From NCBI RefSeq assembly GCF_036417845.1, contig NC_089983.1, positions 22,535,207 through 22,599,206 on the forward strand: DNA of 64,000 nt. Direction: 5' to 3'. Made by a program: the position numbers and the translations under genes. The first letter of the stretch is position 1, and each line of letters opens with the position of its first letter. The notes below the pieces were generated by a model that was not told where the DNA came from, ran no database searches, and saw only the letters and a list, made by a program, of their open reading frames with translations. Shown here piece after piece: positions 37,881-50,547 of the stretch. Origin of the DNA: Apteryx mantelli. Its lineage: Eukaryota; Chordata; Aves; Apterygiformes; Apterygidae.

Positions 37881-40800
37881 CTGAAAAGTCTTTTTAAAGT
37901 TTCTCTCTTCATCCCTATAGCTGAAATCTTTCAAACAAAATGAAAAAGAACTGTCTGAAAAATGCTGATAGATTATGGGAAACTTGAAATACTGTATTTT
38001 CTTTTTTAGATTTCCAGCAAAACCACTCTGTTTAATCCACAAGCTACTTGCTATTAAAAACGTGGAGAATAGGAATAATCAGAAATTCTGGACTAAAATG
38101 ATTCAACAAGGAAAAACACTTCTTAATTAAAAAGTCCACATTTATTTAAAACTTATACCGGTGCCAAGTGTAATTTGCTTTGTGCTGCCCTCAGTGCCTT
38201 GGCCTCGTGGTAACTTGCTGTATATGGCTATACAGTGAAAGCTGGGCATCATAACTTTTCTTCAGCATGATTTTGTGCCAGAGATATAGCCATTTTATCA
38301 TACACTGTAATCTGTTACATTTGCCTGGAGTTTTCTACATAAACTATTGGATACCAAATGTTTCATATTCATAAAGATTCGGACTAAAATAATAAGCTTT
38401 CCCCTACAATGAGTGATATGAAGAAGCATTAGAAAAGGGTTAAAAAGGATATACTTTACTAACTTCACATCCTCAACTGTGTCTTACAGATGCACAAACA
38501 AGCTCTAAATTACAGATGGGGGTAAAGTTAACCATAACGGCCTTGTTTAACTTTTCCATTTATGGCCTACTATTAAGTCCCTTTGGCTCTGCCCCTGGAT
38601 TTCATTATGTAACAAAACACTGCTTAACAAGCTTAGATCTGCCAGCACAACCATATTTGGCAAACTTTTCAAAGGTGGGTGTTATTGTCTTTTAAAATCC
38701 ATGAAAGCATAACTTTTAAAGCAAATCAGTTGTTTCATGTCTGCCATGGTTGAGTTTTGTCATCTGAAAAAAATAATTTGGAAGAAGACTTTGTGATGTT
38801 TATTTGCCTTCAGCAAAGGCTATAACCCAATTTAAATAATTGTGAACAAGCAGATCAGGCTTGCTTTTGAAGTTCAATCTGAGCTATCATCAATAACTTC
38901 CTAGCTTTCACAATCTCCTGAGGAAATCTAAAACATGTATGTTTTATTTTCTTCTTCTGCTTCTTCTTCTTTAGAAAAAAAAACAAACCATCATTAATGC
39001 TGTTGGCAAAGGCCATAGTTGAAGAAAATTTCCCCCCTTTTGTTTATTATGAAGTGACAGATGGAGTCTGAAGAAAGGGACTGGGGAATAAAAATTATAT
39101 CAAAATAGAAGCTCCAGCTTGTTTAGGAAGTGGTTGCAATGAATTCTTATCTGCTGGTAATTGTGCAACACAATGTTAAGAGGTGACATTTATTTTGTTA
39201 AAACAAGTAATGGCTGTGTTGGCCTTCTCAGGACTTATTTTAAAATAGTTCAACAACTTTGTTATCAAGAAAGTTTTCAGATATATTCACAGTCCACAAA
39301 AAATGTACCTATTACTATGTTTCACAGATTTTTTCTAAAATACCATTTGGTACTGTATAGTCAACTGTGATGTTCTTGCAAACAGAAATTTAAAATGAAA
39401 ATATTTATTAATTAGAAATGTGAAATTAGAGACATATAAACATTTTAATGTAAGTGGATTCTTCACTGATGAACACTGCTTTTTTCAATGATCAGCCTGA
39501 AAGCCGTGGACATGTTGGCTCACCTGCTCTTCTGAGTGATGCAGCAAAAATTTTTTGCGTGGTCTCCAGCCTTCTGGTCTAAGGGATAGGAAAGCATTTC
39601 CTTGATGTGAATGTTCTCTTTGCTTAAGTTTTACTCTGAGGTGTTCTTATTTCTTTAACACTTGCCCTTATGAGGGAAGGAGAGGAAGAACTGACAGGGG
39701 AATGGAGAAGGGTTTTAATACTGTGCACTTGGCACCTTCACAGGCTTTTTTCAAAATGCTGTAAGATTTTGTAGAAAGTAAAATAGAATCTGAGTATGTT
39801 TCATTGAAACTGAAGAAAATTTACCGTCTTAGGTACTTTTTATAAATAGCAATCCTAGGAACTATGCAAATCTACACTAATGAGGACTAATGAGCCGTTA
39901 TGTAAGTTATTACTTAATTGATTTGGATAAATGTCAGTCAGTGTGAACAAATGCAAGTTTTTTCATGCAAGTAATGTTTTCTCCATATGCAAATATATGC
40001 ACTTGGAGCTTTGACAATCCACAGCAAATTCCAATGTGATCTTTTGGGAGATTATAGAATGCTCTACTGAATGTACTTTCCGATAATTTTTCCGAGCAAA
40101 GTTGAAATCTAAAAATTTCCCAAGAAAGCTTCAACTCATGCAATCTTCTGCCAATTTTGCAAAGGCAAGAGCAGGGATGAGCTAAGTACACTTTTGATAA
40201 AAACTCAGATAAATAAAATGATTTTTAATTTTCCTTTTACCTACGTCACAAATTTTAAACCCTGCTAAATCACAGAGGGAGGCAATGGCAGAAGTTTTCC
40301 TCAGCTTGAATTTTCCTTCTGTCTATTCTGTGCTTTACTCATGATGCCATATATCTCTCTAAAGCAGAAAATACTTTTTCACCATGTCAATATATCAAAA
40401 GTCTTCAAATACTGACACAAAGCAGATGTCTTTCTGAAAGAAAAATTTCATTTAAAAGAACTTGAAAATCTATGCTGATACTTGCTTTAAAAGGCATAAA
40501 GCATGACAACAGTAAGCAATATCCAATGGCTTAGAATGTACCAAGCCAGTTTAACATGTATTTCATTTACCCTGAATTTTAAGAACTGTTTACAGAAACC
40601 ATATTTGCTTAAGTCACTTTTTATTGTCATCAGTAGATAATGTCAGTCAGATGGCTCTGAATCTGGAGAAGGCATTACTTTGACTAAGGCTTCACTGAAA
40701 TTAGATTTGGAATTTGAATCAATGCCCAGGAATGATCTCAGATATAACAGATTAAATTTGCTAAGGTCTCTTCATTTTAAATGTGTTTTTAAAACAAAGC

Positions 40801-41601
40801 AGATAATTCTTCCAGACTTTGGCCTTTTAATACTTTTAGTCTTTGTTTGGGCTGAATGAACCATTATACTTTGGGTTACTGAACAATAAATTTTAAATCC
40901 ATTCTAGAGTACCTTTGTATACAAATACATGGATTTCATAGATGCGTATGTTTCAGTAATAATTTATAAGTAGTAAAAAGACAGTATTTCATCTGTATCT
41001 TTTGCATACTATCATAATTATTCTTTTATATTTTGGAGGAATATGAGTAAAAGGAAAGGCAGAGAAATAATTACTGATGTGCAGTGTTGCTTACTACGCA
41101 TCCTCAGAAATCAAATATACGAAAGGGTTCTTCAAATACTTAACTGTGAAAGCAGTATATAACACATGGGAAAACAGTTAAATAATTCAGTTATCTGTCT
41201 CTGATAGTGTTAGATACACCTGGCCAGGATTTTGTATTATTGTAACAAGATAATTTTGTTTTTGTTCCATCTGGTGATACACTCATGGTCTGAAGCCTGA
41301 AAATTACTAGCCTTTTCATTTTTATCCCATGTTACATTAATAGCAGTTGTCATTATTTATCTAATCTGTTGAAAATCTTAATAACATAATTAAATCAATT
41401 ACATCCTGCAGTAAAGAATTCTGCAGGTAAATTATTTAGTCTATATCCTGCTACTGGAGAGAATATGAAGTGTGCAGATTTCAAGCACTTCTTTAAAAGA
41501 ACTTTTAATTTATTGCAAATGCAAAGCCCCAGCTTGTAGCAGTGCAAAGCACAACTTTGCTAATACAATTTCATCCCTGATGGCAGGACTCTGCCATATA
41601 T

Positions 41602-41848
41602 TAGAATCACAGAACGCCAGTTTTGTTTGGAAGAGACCTCTGGAGGTCCTGTAGTCCAACCCCTTGCTCAAACCAGGCCTAATTAGATCAAAGTACTCAG
41701 GGACTTGTCCAGTTAAATATTGAACAACTTGAAAAGCTGGAGGTGTTTGGGCTTTTTTGAGTCCAAAACTGGTCACAGTACTCCAGATGCAGTCTTGCAG
41801 TCAGTGTCAAGTAGGAAGGATCACTTCTCTGGACCTGCTGGCTACACC
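41602..41848 (-). mobile_element. CR1 3' end fragment, antisense
   Basis: It begins with TAGAATCACAGAA and the GGAAGAGACCTCTGGAGGTCC block, then AGTCCAACCCCTTGCTCAAA. These are the reverse complement of the CR1 3' terminus. Further on, CTGGTCACAGTACTCCAGATGCAG and GGATCACTTCTCTGGACCTGCTGG are the reverse complements of CR1 sequence that lies just upstream of the tail in full copies. The middle part is shortened, so the copy carries an internal deletion. Its orientation is opposite to the other three CR1 pieces. Confidence 0.85.
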
Positions 41849-43166
41849 CTTACACTACACAGTGAGTAGTCCTTCGGTCCCACAGGATCTGGTAGAAGCC
41901 TTAGAGACTTGGGAGGCCTGAGGACAAGCCTTACCAGTGAAAACTGAAATGTTCTTTTCTCTTCTTTTTAATGCCTCCACATCTTCACCTATGTGCGCAC
42001 CTCTTTCACCAATGCTTGTAACTATCTCAATACCAGGAGAATTTCTTGGCTGAGGTCAATCAGAGAAGAGAGGTGCAATAGGTTTTGCCATTTCTGCAGA
42101 AAGAAGGTTGGCTAGATTGCACCTAGGTAGCCTTAGTCTCTATTATTTCTGTGGGACTTTAACCCATGAGGATGATGATGAATAATGCCTGAAATAAGGA
42201 AGTACAAAGCTCACCTTTATCTTACTGTTGCATTCTTCTTTCTGGGCTTTGGCAGATGTAAAGGTCTCTATGTGATCTGACCTATTACCTTTTAAATATC
42301 AAGACATAATGCTACTTTCTGGTGCCAAAAATATCAAGCAGTAGGTTGCTGATGCTATAAAATGTTTGTTAGGTATCCTAATGTAATTAGTCTCTTTGAT
42401 CTCTGAAGTGATTCATGAATACTGTTCCACTGTTTTAGAAAAGCAGAAACAATGTTGGTCTGACTTCTGAAGCCAAGTATAATAGAAAGTCTTTCTATCA
42501 TGTTCTGTCTTTATACTTTTGCTCCTCTTTTGTAGCTTGTATACTCATCACAGTACTTGGATAAGTTATATTTCTGCTTGTTAGTGTGTTTTCCTTCTAT
42601 TTTTTCCAAAGTTAATATCATTTCTCACACTCTGACACAAGCCATTTATGAAATTCAGAAGGACAGGTGGAAACTTCTTGTAAAATTTCTAGCTGCTTTT
42701 TTTTATACAAAGTATCTGATATTTTATGCAAAGTGAGTGTAGCTTAAAAATGTATTAGAAATGTTGTTAGCAATCACCTATCTTAATCTCTTTAGCTCTC
42801 TTTGATCAGTCTTTCAAAAGAAAGGGGAAATTAGAAAAAAAAAAGTTCATGTGATACATAAGAATTTTGTGAATCTTTGCTAATTTTAGCAACAGTCTTG
42901 AGCAGTCAGCCTCTCCAGCCCCAAAAGTTCTTTCCTCTTCGGAGAACTCATTAGTCAAGTAATTCAGTCAAGTTTTAACTGAATTTGCAAAGATACCATA
43001 GCACACTTAAGTTCACAGTGAGCAAAGTTTACTCTGAGCACGCCATTTGCACAATACTTGTGCAAGATTTCAGCATTACTTAGTTACATAAAGTAGGACT
43101 GGTCTGCTGCTGGGCCTCTGCAGAAGGGGTGCTTCTCTTTCTTTCTTCTTTTCTTCTCTGCTGCAG

Positions 43167-43240
43167 CTCAAAATTTGACCCCGGCGTGGTCTGGTTTTCC
43201 CAAGAGTGAGGTGGCAGTGTGTGCCTTCTTACCTTTTAGT
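43167..43240 (+). other. Candidate internal exon (74 bp)
   Basis: A very long pyrimidine tract (CTTTCTTTCTTCTTTTCTTCTCTGCTGCAG, running up to 43166) precedes it. The exon would end at TTTAGT/GTAAGT, with all six intronic donor bases ideal. After two leading bases, 24 codons are open: QNLTPAWSGFPKSEVAVC then AFLPFS. The other two frames are closed. The product is not recognised. A strong donor on the opposite strand (CTAAAAG/GTAAGA) overlaps the same spot, so the strand could also be wrong. Confidence 0.3.
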
Positions 43241-45222
43241 GTAAGTTCTTATTAAATAATCAGTGAGAAGCTGGGTCTGTGGAAAACTGCTTTTCAATGT
43301 CTATTGAATGGGAGAAGGAACGATGTGTCACCCAGCTGGCATGTGACAGACAGTATTGCTGCCTGGGATGCTGTATTATCAAACAGAGTGGCTCAGATAC
43401 CTGTCTTTTGAGGCACCGTGAGGACTGGTGAGCTGCTTACAGCTGTCCCAGTGACAGTCTCACTCCTGAACTGTGTAATTATAAAATAACAAACTTGTTG
43501 GCAGAAAAAGAAAAGTTTGTAATTGAGAACTTTCAGTTTCCTCCTGTAAAAATTCCCTGTCAGTATTTTTTCAAAGAACTGTATTGTGTAGATTTCTTTA
43601 ATTACTTTATTTTACTTCCATTTTCAGAGAACACAGTTCAAACTTTTTTTTAATATCTTTAGTATTTTCAGAAAGTAAATTTGTGTTTCTGTATAAAGTC
43701 TCTTCTATTTGTAATTTAGTTGTATAGAAATAGAAAAGCGTAATTTCTAAAGTTCTCTGAAGAATGCATTGGTGATTCAGACAGCGTTTGAACTGTATAA
43801 TACCCAGTGAGAACTTCAGAAACAAAGCTAAATTCTAACACTACAATAATGAGCTATTATTAGTTTGCCTTTGAGATAGGCTACAGGGGCCAAAGGAGGT
43901 TTCCCTAACTCCAGGACCAGGTACAGCATATAATTTATGTCCAGTAAATGTTTGTTGGAATGCAAAATAAAATGAAATCCACATGATGGAATGCTGAAAA
44001 AGGCTGAATTATAAGGCCATGATAAAAGTCATGGGTAGCTTTTTTTTCTTGCCAAAAATGAGCAAAGAAAACGATGCTATGATTTCTGAAAAATATTAGA
44101 CAATTGGAATATTAGACAATTTGTGGATAAATTCACAACCCTTGACACAAGAGGGAAAAAAACAACCCTAAACTGAACTGTATTATTTTTATTACTCCAG
44201 AAAGTGATTTTGATGTCATTTTGATATCTATCTGGAAATGCCATCTCAGTGCTCAGTATCTATGAAAAGGCACACAAAAAGTTTGTAGTTCTTAGGAGAA
44301 CTGAAAACAAAACAGAAAATGCTGTTATGCCACTTGATTTCTGTGTGAGTGCACGTTACCGTAATTCAATAAGGATGCTGTAGATCTAGATAAATTATAT
44401 AGGAGATCAACAATATTACAAAAATGTAAGAAGTGATTAAATAGATACAGGTCGTAAACGCTCTGGTGGAAGATGGGCTGTTATACAAGAGTATGGAACT
44501 GTGAATGGGATGGCGAATGTGAAGAGGAAATAATTACTAATGTTCCTCTATGCAAGAATTTGCAGACATCATATAGAAGTAGCATGTGTTATGCTTAAAA
44601 CATACAAATCACAGTAATTTTTTTCCTAATTTATTGTTAAAGTGTAGAGCTAATTGCTCCAGGGTATTGTGGAGACTAATGACTAAATGGTTTCAAGAAA
44701 GATTTGGGCAAATTTGTATGGAATGAATCTAGCAATGGCCATGAAACATGCTGATCAAATGTAATCTCTGGCTCAAAAAGTGCCTAATTTGGGAAGATGC
44801 TAGGGAAGGAGCACTTTTTGCTTACCTAATTTCATATCTATTTTCTAGATATGTGTAATGTTGACTGTTTTTGCAGACAGGCTATTGGTCTGCGCTAATC
44901 CCATCAAAGGCCTTTATTACTCTCATATTCCAGAAATCGGATTGTTTTATTGAACAAAAGGAAAGATATTATCCAGGCTATATCTAGCATTTTAGTAGTC
45001 ACAGTAATATTCTGGCAGCTGCTTCAATTTAAGCTTGAGCTGTCACCATTTAGTATAAATGTTCACAGGAATTTAGAGTTACAGCTCAAATCATACTTTC
45101 ATTAAAAGACTTAGCTTAATGACTGCAGCAAATCCTTTCTGTTTTTATCTGTCAAAATTTAATATCTGTACTTAAAAATAGGATCGCAGGAGATATTTCC
45201 TGTGGTGTAAAATTCTTGCCCC

Positions 45223-45360
45223 ATGACGGAGAGGCCAGATGCTTCACAGGACGGCAGCCCTAAGGGCACAGAAGCGTCCGCCAGGGACCACCCGGTGCAG
45301 AGGACTGTGTCGCTCTGTGGCCTCTCTGTTGCCATTCGTCGCTTTTTGTGTCAATGCTAA
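45223..45360 (+). other. GC-rich islet with a 45-codon open frame
   Basis: About 200 bases with clearly higher GC and several CpG sites stand out from AT-rich flanks. An ATG at 45223 opens a frame of 45 codons (begins MTERPDASQDGSPKGTEASA, ends RRFLCQC) that stops at 45358-45360. Overlapping frames on + (45239-45451) and on - (45244-45492) are also open, so base composition alone may explain them. The start context is weak (C at -3). No family is recognised. It could be a small conserved exon, an old retrocopy fragment or a CpG remnant. Confidence 0.25.
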
Positions 45361-46283
45361 TGTGCACAACAGCCTCACAAAGAAACATTCCCTAGGCAAG
45401 AAGATCTCAGGGATAGCAGAATCAGGCCTTTTGGCAAGTGGAATTGTCTGAGTTTTATTATCTCTCTCAAGCAAAATTTTAAAGCAGAACAACTTAAATT
45501 ACAGATTCATTAAAAAGAGTATTTTGCTCTATACGAAGGGTAAATAAACTGCTTCTCGCATGTGTATATATATGCTATTTTCATTAAGTTCACTGAGGTA
45601 ATTTAAATTGTTTTAAATTACTTGGACCACTTTAGCAAACAATCGAAGTGTTTTAAATTACTTTTGGGGCACCAGAAAAGTTCTAAACTGGTTATATTTG
45701 ATATGGAATAGTTGGTGGCTTTCCTTTGAGTTTTTGAGGAAAGTATATGATTTTGAGTAGAAATTTGGTTAATCCTCAAAGGGACTGCATTTAGTGGAAA
45801 ATTTTGTAGCTTGGTATAAAAACATATATTACTTAAAATCTTACATCAGACTAAATATGTTACTGGTAACATTTTGTTCGTATCCTTTGGAACCTATAAT
45901 GAATGTTGCTGTTTTTGAAATATGACTTACTAAATGTCATATTTCCCTTCAGGCATCTTTCCATCACAATATAGTAAATACTTTTTGTCTCCTAATGTAC
46001 AGTGTGCTTTAAACCAAAACAGCAACAAGCAACAAAAAAGGCCACATCGCCATGTGAGGTTCCAGTAAAACTGCCTGTTGTATTAGATTAGGAACAGTGC
46101 ATGTCATCTTCTACCTGTATTAGCAATTATGTATTTAACTTAAAATATGACCTCAGTTTAGCATACTGGATTTTCAGAGCATATAACTGATTCTTTTATC
46201 AGAGGAAAACCCAAAATGTCAGGTTTAAATTCCATTTCAGGTATCTCCTTTCCTTCTGTAATAGTCAGATATCTGTTCTAATG

Positions 46284-46328
46284 TTAAGCATCAAATCACT
46301 TAAGCTTCAAATCACTTAAGCATCAAAT
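46284..46328. repeat. Short tandem repeat, 16-base unit, about 2.5 copies
   Basis: TCAAATCACTTAAGC is repeated with one or two changes (TTAAGCATCAAATCACTTAAGCTTCAAATCACTTAAGCATCAAATG pattern across 46284-46328). A local duplication with no evident function. Confidence 0.85.
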
Positions 46329-48044
46329 GCTGTATTGAAAAATGGTTAACATTGTAAAAGTGCTTAAAATAGTTCTAAAGTAACAATACTGTTTTGCTAG
46401 TTTTTTTACACATTCACTCAGACTATTAATTTTAAATAAGAAAAGGTTTATCGTCTACCTTTTACACACCTTTATTAAAGCTCATAGAAATAATCTGATT
46501 GATGAGTCCACCAATGTTTGAACCTATCAAGCATGATACTTTTGTGAGCTAGTACTTATTTAAAAAATAATCCCTTTTGCATGAATCTTTCTGATGAACA
46601 AATTAAGTTACTTCACAGAAAACAGCTGTGGCAGCACAGAAAAATAGAACTGTTTGGAAGCTCAGCAGGAACACTCAAGCTGATTTCCCAATGAAGTTAT
46701 TTTAACAAACACTGAAAGCTGTTTCAATCTTGTAAAAAATGACAGATGTACCTTTTGTTGAATATTTGAAGAACTTTTCTTTTTAGTTTACCAACAAGTT
46801 CATGTAATAACTGGAACATAATCTGTAGGTACAAACATGAGGAATGCAACGTACTACAATGAGAGAGTGTATAAGGTAGCAGATGAAATGCAACAAATGA
46901 AAATCGCATTATTGAAAGAACTATAATTGTTGGAAATGAAGTGCAAATTTTTAGCAAAAGGAATAAATAAACACTGGAACAATTTAGAGACAAGTTGGAT
47001 TCTTTGTTACTATAATTTATTACTGTAATCTTTAAAATAAAAATTTAGTGTTTTGTAAAGATAAATTATAGTTCAATCATACTGTTGCTCCTGAAAGTGA
47101 TGTGGAATTATTCAAATTGGTTAGGGTACTAATGTGTTAAGTGTTAAGCAACACATCTGACTAGAAGAAACTACTCTTTTTAGACCACAAAACATGCACA
47201 TATATTCATTACTTTCAATAGATACTTTCTGGAGAATCAGAATCAGAAATATTTTCATTTTGAGTGAAGTGCAAAGGATTATTTGTTGCTGATGAGTTTC
47301 TAGAATGCTAGATTAATAGCATGAATATTTTTAAAAACACTTTCTCTCTTTATAGGAAAATGACTGGATTTTATTAATGGAAATGAAAATTTGAGTTTAC
47401 CAATCATGAGAATTCTCCTGTGAGTAGCTGAGTGTTCTTGTGCTTATAATGTGCTATCCCATTGCTTCTCTGTGGGATCCCCCGCCATCTTTTTTTTATA
47501 GGATATATTTGAATATCTTAACTCAAAACTAATTAGAACACCTATTTTCTAAATCAAGATTAAGAACATGGAAATACAAGGGATCATCTACATTTCTGAT
47601 TTTTCTGATTTTTTGTCTGTCCTTTTTGTAAGCTTTAGTGAAAGAGATTCCATTATCACCCTGGGTATCCAGCTCTAGGGTTTAACTATCGTAATTAGAG
47701 AATGTTTCTTAATTTCTAGCCTGAATTGTGTTTGGTACAAATTAAACTGATTACTACTTCTGCTACCCTGACTAAACCTTGAGAACCTTGAATTTTTTAA
47801 GTATTATCATCCAAGATACAAGAGAAAGAAGTATTACATTTAACAAAAATCTTTTAATCTCTCGACTGGACAATACAGTTCTTTCGTTGTTTCTTTATAC
47901 CATGTCTTCTGACAAATCCTCAAATCATTCTTGTTCACTTCTGGACTTACTCCAGTTTGCTCACACTGTTAAAGCTTGATGCCTAAAACTAGACACAAGA
48001 GTTTATCTAAACACTTCCCGTATTTTGCATATACTCGTTTATAC

Positions 48045-48190
48045 CCTGAAATTCGCAGTAGGGTCACCTCGCCGATAGCTGCCTGGAGCAGGAAGAGGCG
48101 GAAGCTGCGAAGGTGCCCGTGCCAGATGGGGCGGCCGTTCTTCCGCCCTCTCCCCTTCTGTGAAAGGGGGACTCCGTGCTTGGCTTACAG
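48045..48190 (+). other. GC-rich islet with codon-like composition
   Basis: About 145 bases are far richer in GC and CpG than the flanks. The frame from 48062 to the stop at 48161-48163 has high GC at third positions and reads GHLADSCLEQEEAEAAKVPV then PDGAAVLPPSPLL. A TAG lies directly before it, so if real it would be the 3'-terminal part of a protein behind an acceptor such as AAATTCGCAGTAG. Other frames on both strands are open too (47976-48302 on +, 48039-48221 on -). The gene is not recognised. Alternatives are a retrocopy fragment or a CpG-rich regulatory element. Confidence 0.25.
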
Positions 48191-50166
48191 GCAGTCTGGG
48201 TGCTATTTCAGGAGAAACCACCCCACTGGTTTATTGAAGATTTTTGAATTTAATAAGTTAAATTCACTCCTCCAGCTGCTGGATGAGACTAACTTGACAT
48301 AGGTTCAGTCCAAATTAACCTCCAGGCATTTTTTTGTCATTAATAGAAGGTTTACAACTATGTAAATGTGACAGCCTTGGCCAGAAATTACATTGATGGT
48401 GATTAGTACTGGCAGGCAGCATATTCAAGGAAATGGCAACCTAGATTATAATGATAAATACACATACAAACTGAAGAAAAATAAGCCCCCCCAAAGGATC
48501 CTAATGAACTAAGATGAATATGGCTTGCTCTTCCTTTGCACTTTTTTAATAAGTTTTTATCCCATCAATTCCTAGTGCAACTTCACCAGCCATATCAAAG
48601 GTTAGGCATCGATACTGTAATTGTACAAAGTGAGTGGATAAGATAAGAGATGGAGTAATGATATTTTCTGGTTCACACTCCACCTGGCAGTAGAATATAT
48701 CAGTAACAGTGGAATAATGTCAGCTGCAAAAAACATTTTAATGAAAACAGTCTGTGGTAGAGGAGTTTGAGCTATTCTTAAGGTAGAAAACTCTGCTGGT
48801 TGTATGACCTATGGAAGATGTCAAATTTTTGCTAATGTATTGCTCTATCAGTTATGCATTGGAATTAAGGATAGTTCATTTTCTCTTCTGACCTCAGTTT
48901 TTAACTTGCAAATGGGAATAATTTTGCTGGCCCCTATTAAGGTCATTCTTTCAATGTATATTTAACATTTAATTGCTCAAGGGTTAATAATGTACAAATT
49001 AAGAAAGCAGGGTAATTAAATTATGCTTTCAGAATCTGTCATTCTTAGCAATCTAATATTTAAGAAAGACACAGACATTTTATTTTAAAACACATTATTT
49101 CAGATCTGTCTTTTGACTTGAATTCATGTATTTTTCTCTTTAAATTTTCCATTGGAAAATACACGTGAAGATGTTTAAGCCAAATCATGGGTTGATGTGA
49201 AAAACTTGACAGATATATTTTGCCAGCACAGCTTTACGATTTACCTAAACTTTACCTTTACACTTTGGTTGAACTTGCATATTCCAATGATATTAAACAT
49301 GTTCAAGTGATGCTAAACATCTGACTGTAAGCTGAGTTTTGCTCTTGTTGTTAATCTTTTTGCATGCTAGACTGTTGAACTGATTTTTAAATGTGCTGTC
49401 AGTTTTTACCATCACTTTAATACTCCACTCATCTTTTAAAATGTTTATAAACCAAAGGCTGGAATCCATCTTACTGGAATTAAGGTTAAAATGCAGAATA
49501 TGTTAAGAACCGGCCCTTCTGATTTCAGCAGCACTTAAATTTCAAGTGATATAGCAAGTCCCTGAAGTGCGGTGGTTCTGAATAGACTCATTCTAAATCA
49601 GATAATATTGTGCATACTCCAACACAGTCGCATCATGTACTTAATCAATATTCAGTACAATTCTCTTCTCTTTCACATTGACTTATAGAGAATAATAATT
49701 TTGTACAATTTGAATTTTTGGAAAATTAAGGTTGCATTTGCCAATTTTCTCTGGTTCATTACATGTCTCTACCGTAGGTTTTACACTATATAGCATATTA
49801 CTCAGGCAAGGTTAAAGGACATGGGGAACATTTCTTGGCTCTTTGTTAGGGATCCCTATATACTCACTTTTCTAGCATGTGTATGCCAGTACCAATAGCT
49901 CCATCTTCTTGTTTACTGAAGCAGAAGGTATTTTGCAAAGTTTTTTTGAAACCTGCGTCATAAATTAAGGAGGAAAACTCCTCCTTCTATAGACTTTATA
50001 GCAATAAAATATTGAACTGGGAAAGAGACCACTGTTGTTCAGCCTTATGCCATGATGAAATTGGAATATAGCTCAATCAAGCATGTATTACATAGTTTTT
50101 TATTTTAAGATGGGTCAAAATGATATTTTTCTATATCAAAAGAGGTGCTTGTGTATTGAATAAAGA

Positions 50167-50410
50167 CATAAGAACTACCATACTGGATCAGACCATGTTT
50201 TCTCTAGCTTAGGATTCTGTTCCCAACAATGGCCAAGAGAAAATACTTAGGAAAGGGGTGCAACAAAGAATAGATATATAGACTGATCCTTCTCTAATAT
50301 TCTTTTCTACCTTATGACATCCCACAGCTTGTAGACCTCCTGAGCTGGAGGTTGCATCTGGACTGTTGTGTTTAACAGCCATTGCTGTTGAAATTATTCT
50401 TATCCTTAAC
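50167..50410. repeat. Old amniote interspersed repeat (CATACTGGATCAGACCA family)
   Basis: The words AAGAACTACCATACTGGATCAGACCA, then TTAGGATTCTGTTCCCAACAATGGCCAAGAG, and later CCTGAGCTGGAGGTTGCATCTGGAC with TGTGTTTAACAGCCATTG, appear in the order I remember from an ancient repeat widespread in birds, turtles and other amniotes. I believe it belongs with LINE 3' regions of the CR1/L3 group, but I am not certain of its formal name. It has diverged and has no coding capacity. Confidence 0.6.
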
Positions 50411-50447
50411 TAGACTAGACATCTAGAACTAGAACTATCCTTAACTA

Positions 50448-50547
50448 GAACTAGATATCATGGAGCAATTGTGAAGAATAACAGATGTATTATCTAATCA
50501 TGCTTGAAATCAGTTATACTTCACAATTGCTCCATGATGTCTAGTTC
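50448..50547. repeat. Inverted repeat with 37-base arms and 26-base centre
   Basis: The left arm at 50448-50484 and the reverse complement of the right arm at 50511-50547 agree at 34 of 37 positions, sharing the run ATCATGGAGCAATTGTGAAG without a mismatch. The centre (50485-50510) is AT-rich. Transcribed from either strand, it would fold into a long near-perfect hairpin. It begins about 40 bases after an old interspersed repeat. Just before it, ATCCTTAACTAGA is duplicated (near 50402 and 50437). No flanking duplication typical of a transposon is clear. Possible readings are a tiny non-autonomous DNA transposon, a local inverted duplication or a hairpin RNA precursor. Confidence 0.85.

Larger units (their letters stand above)
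27056..41601. other. Long unassigned non-coding stretch with candidate exons
   Basis: No named gene and no large repeat were recognised in these 14.5 kb. Low-complexity tracts are listed separately. Four segments have splice signals at both ends and an open frame (30973-31076 on -, 32232-32274 on +, 33164-33214 on +, 37816-37880 on -). The interval 31600-32050 is somewhat richer in GC, with open frames on both strands but no recognisable product. If the window lies upstream of PDE1A, this would be intergenic or long-intron DNA. Confidence 0.4.

Noticed and set aside
47341-47420. Strong acceptor (TTCTCTCTTTATAG) followed by a GTGAGT donor
   Set aside because: All three frames close before the donor, and nothing else supports an exon. 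A non-coding or terminal exon remains possible but is unsupported.
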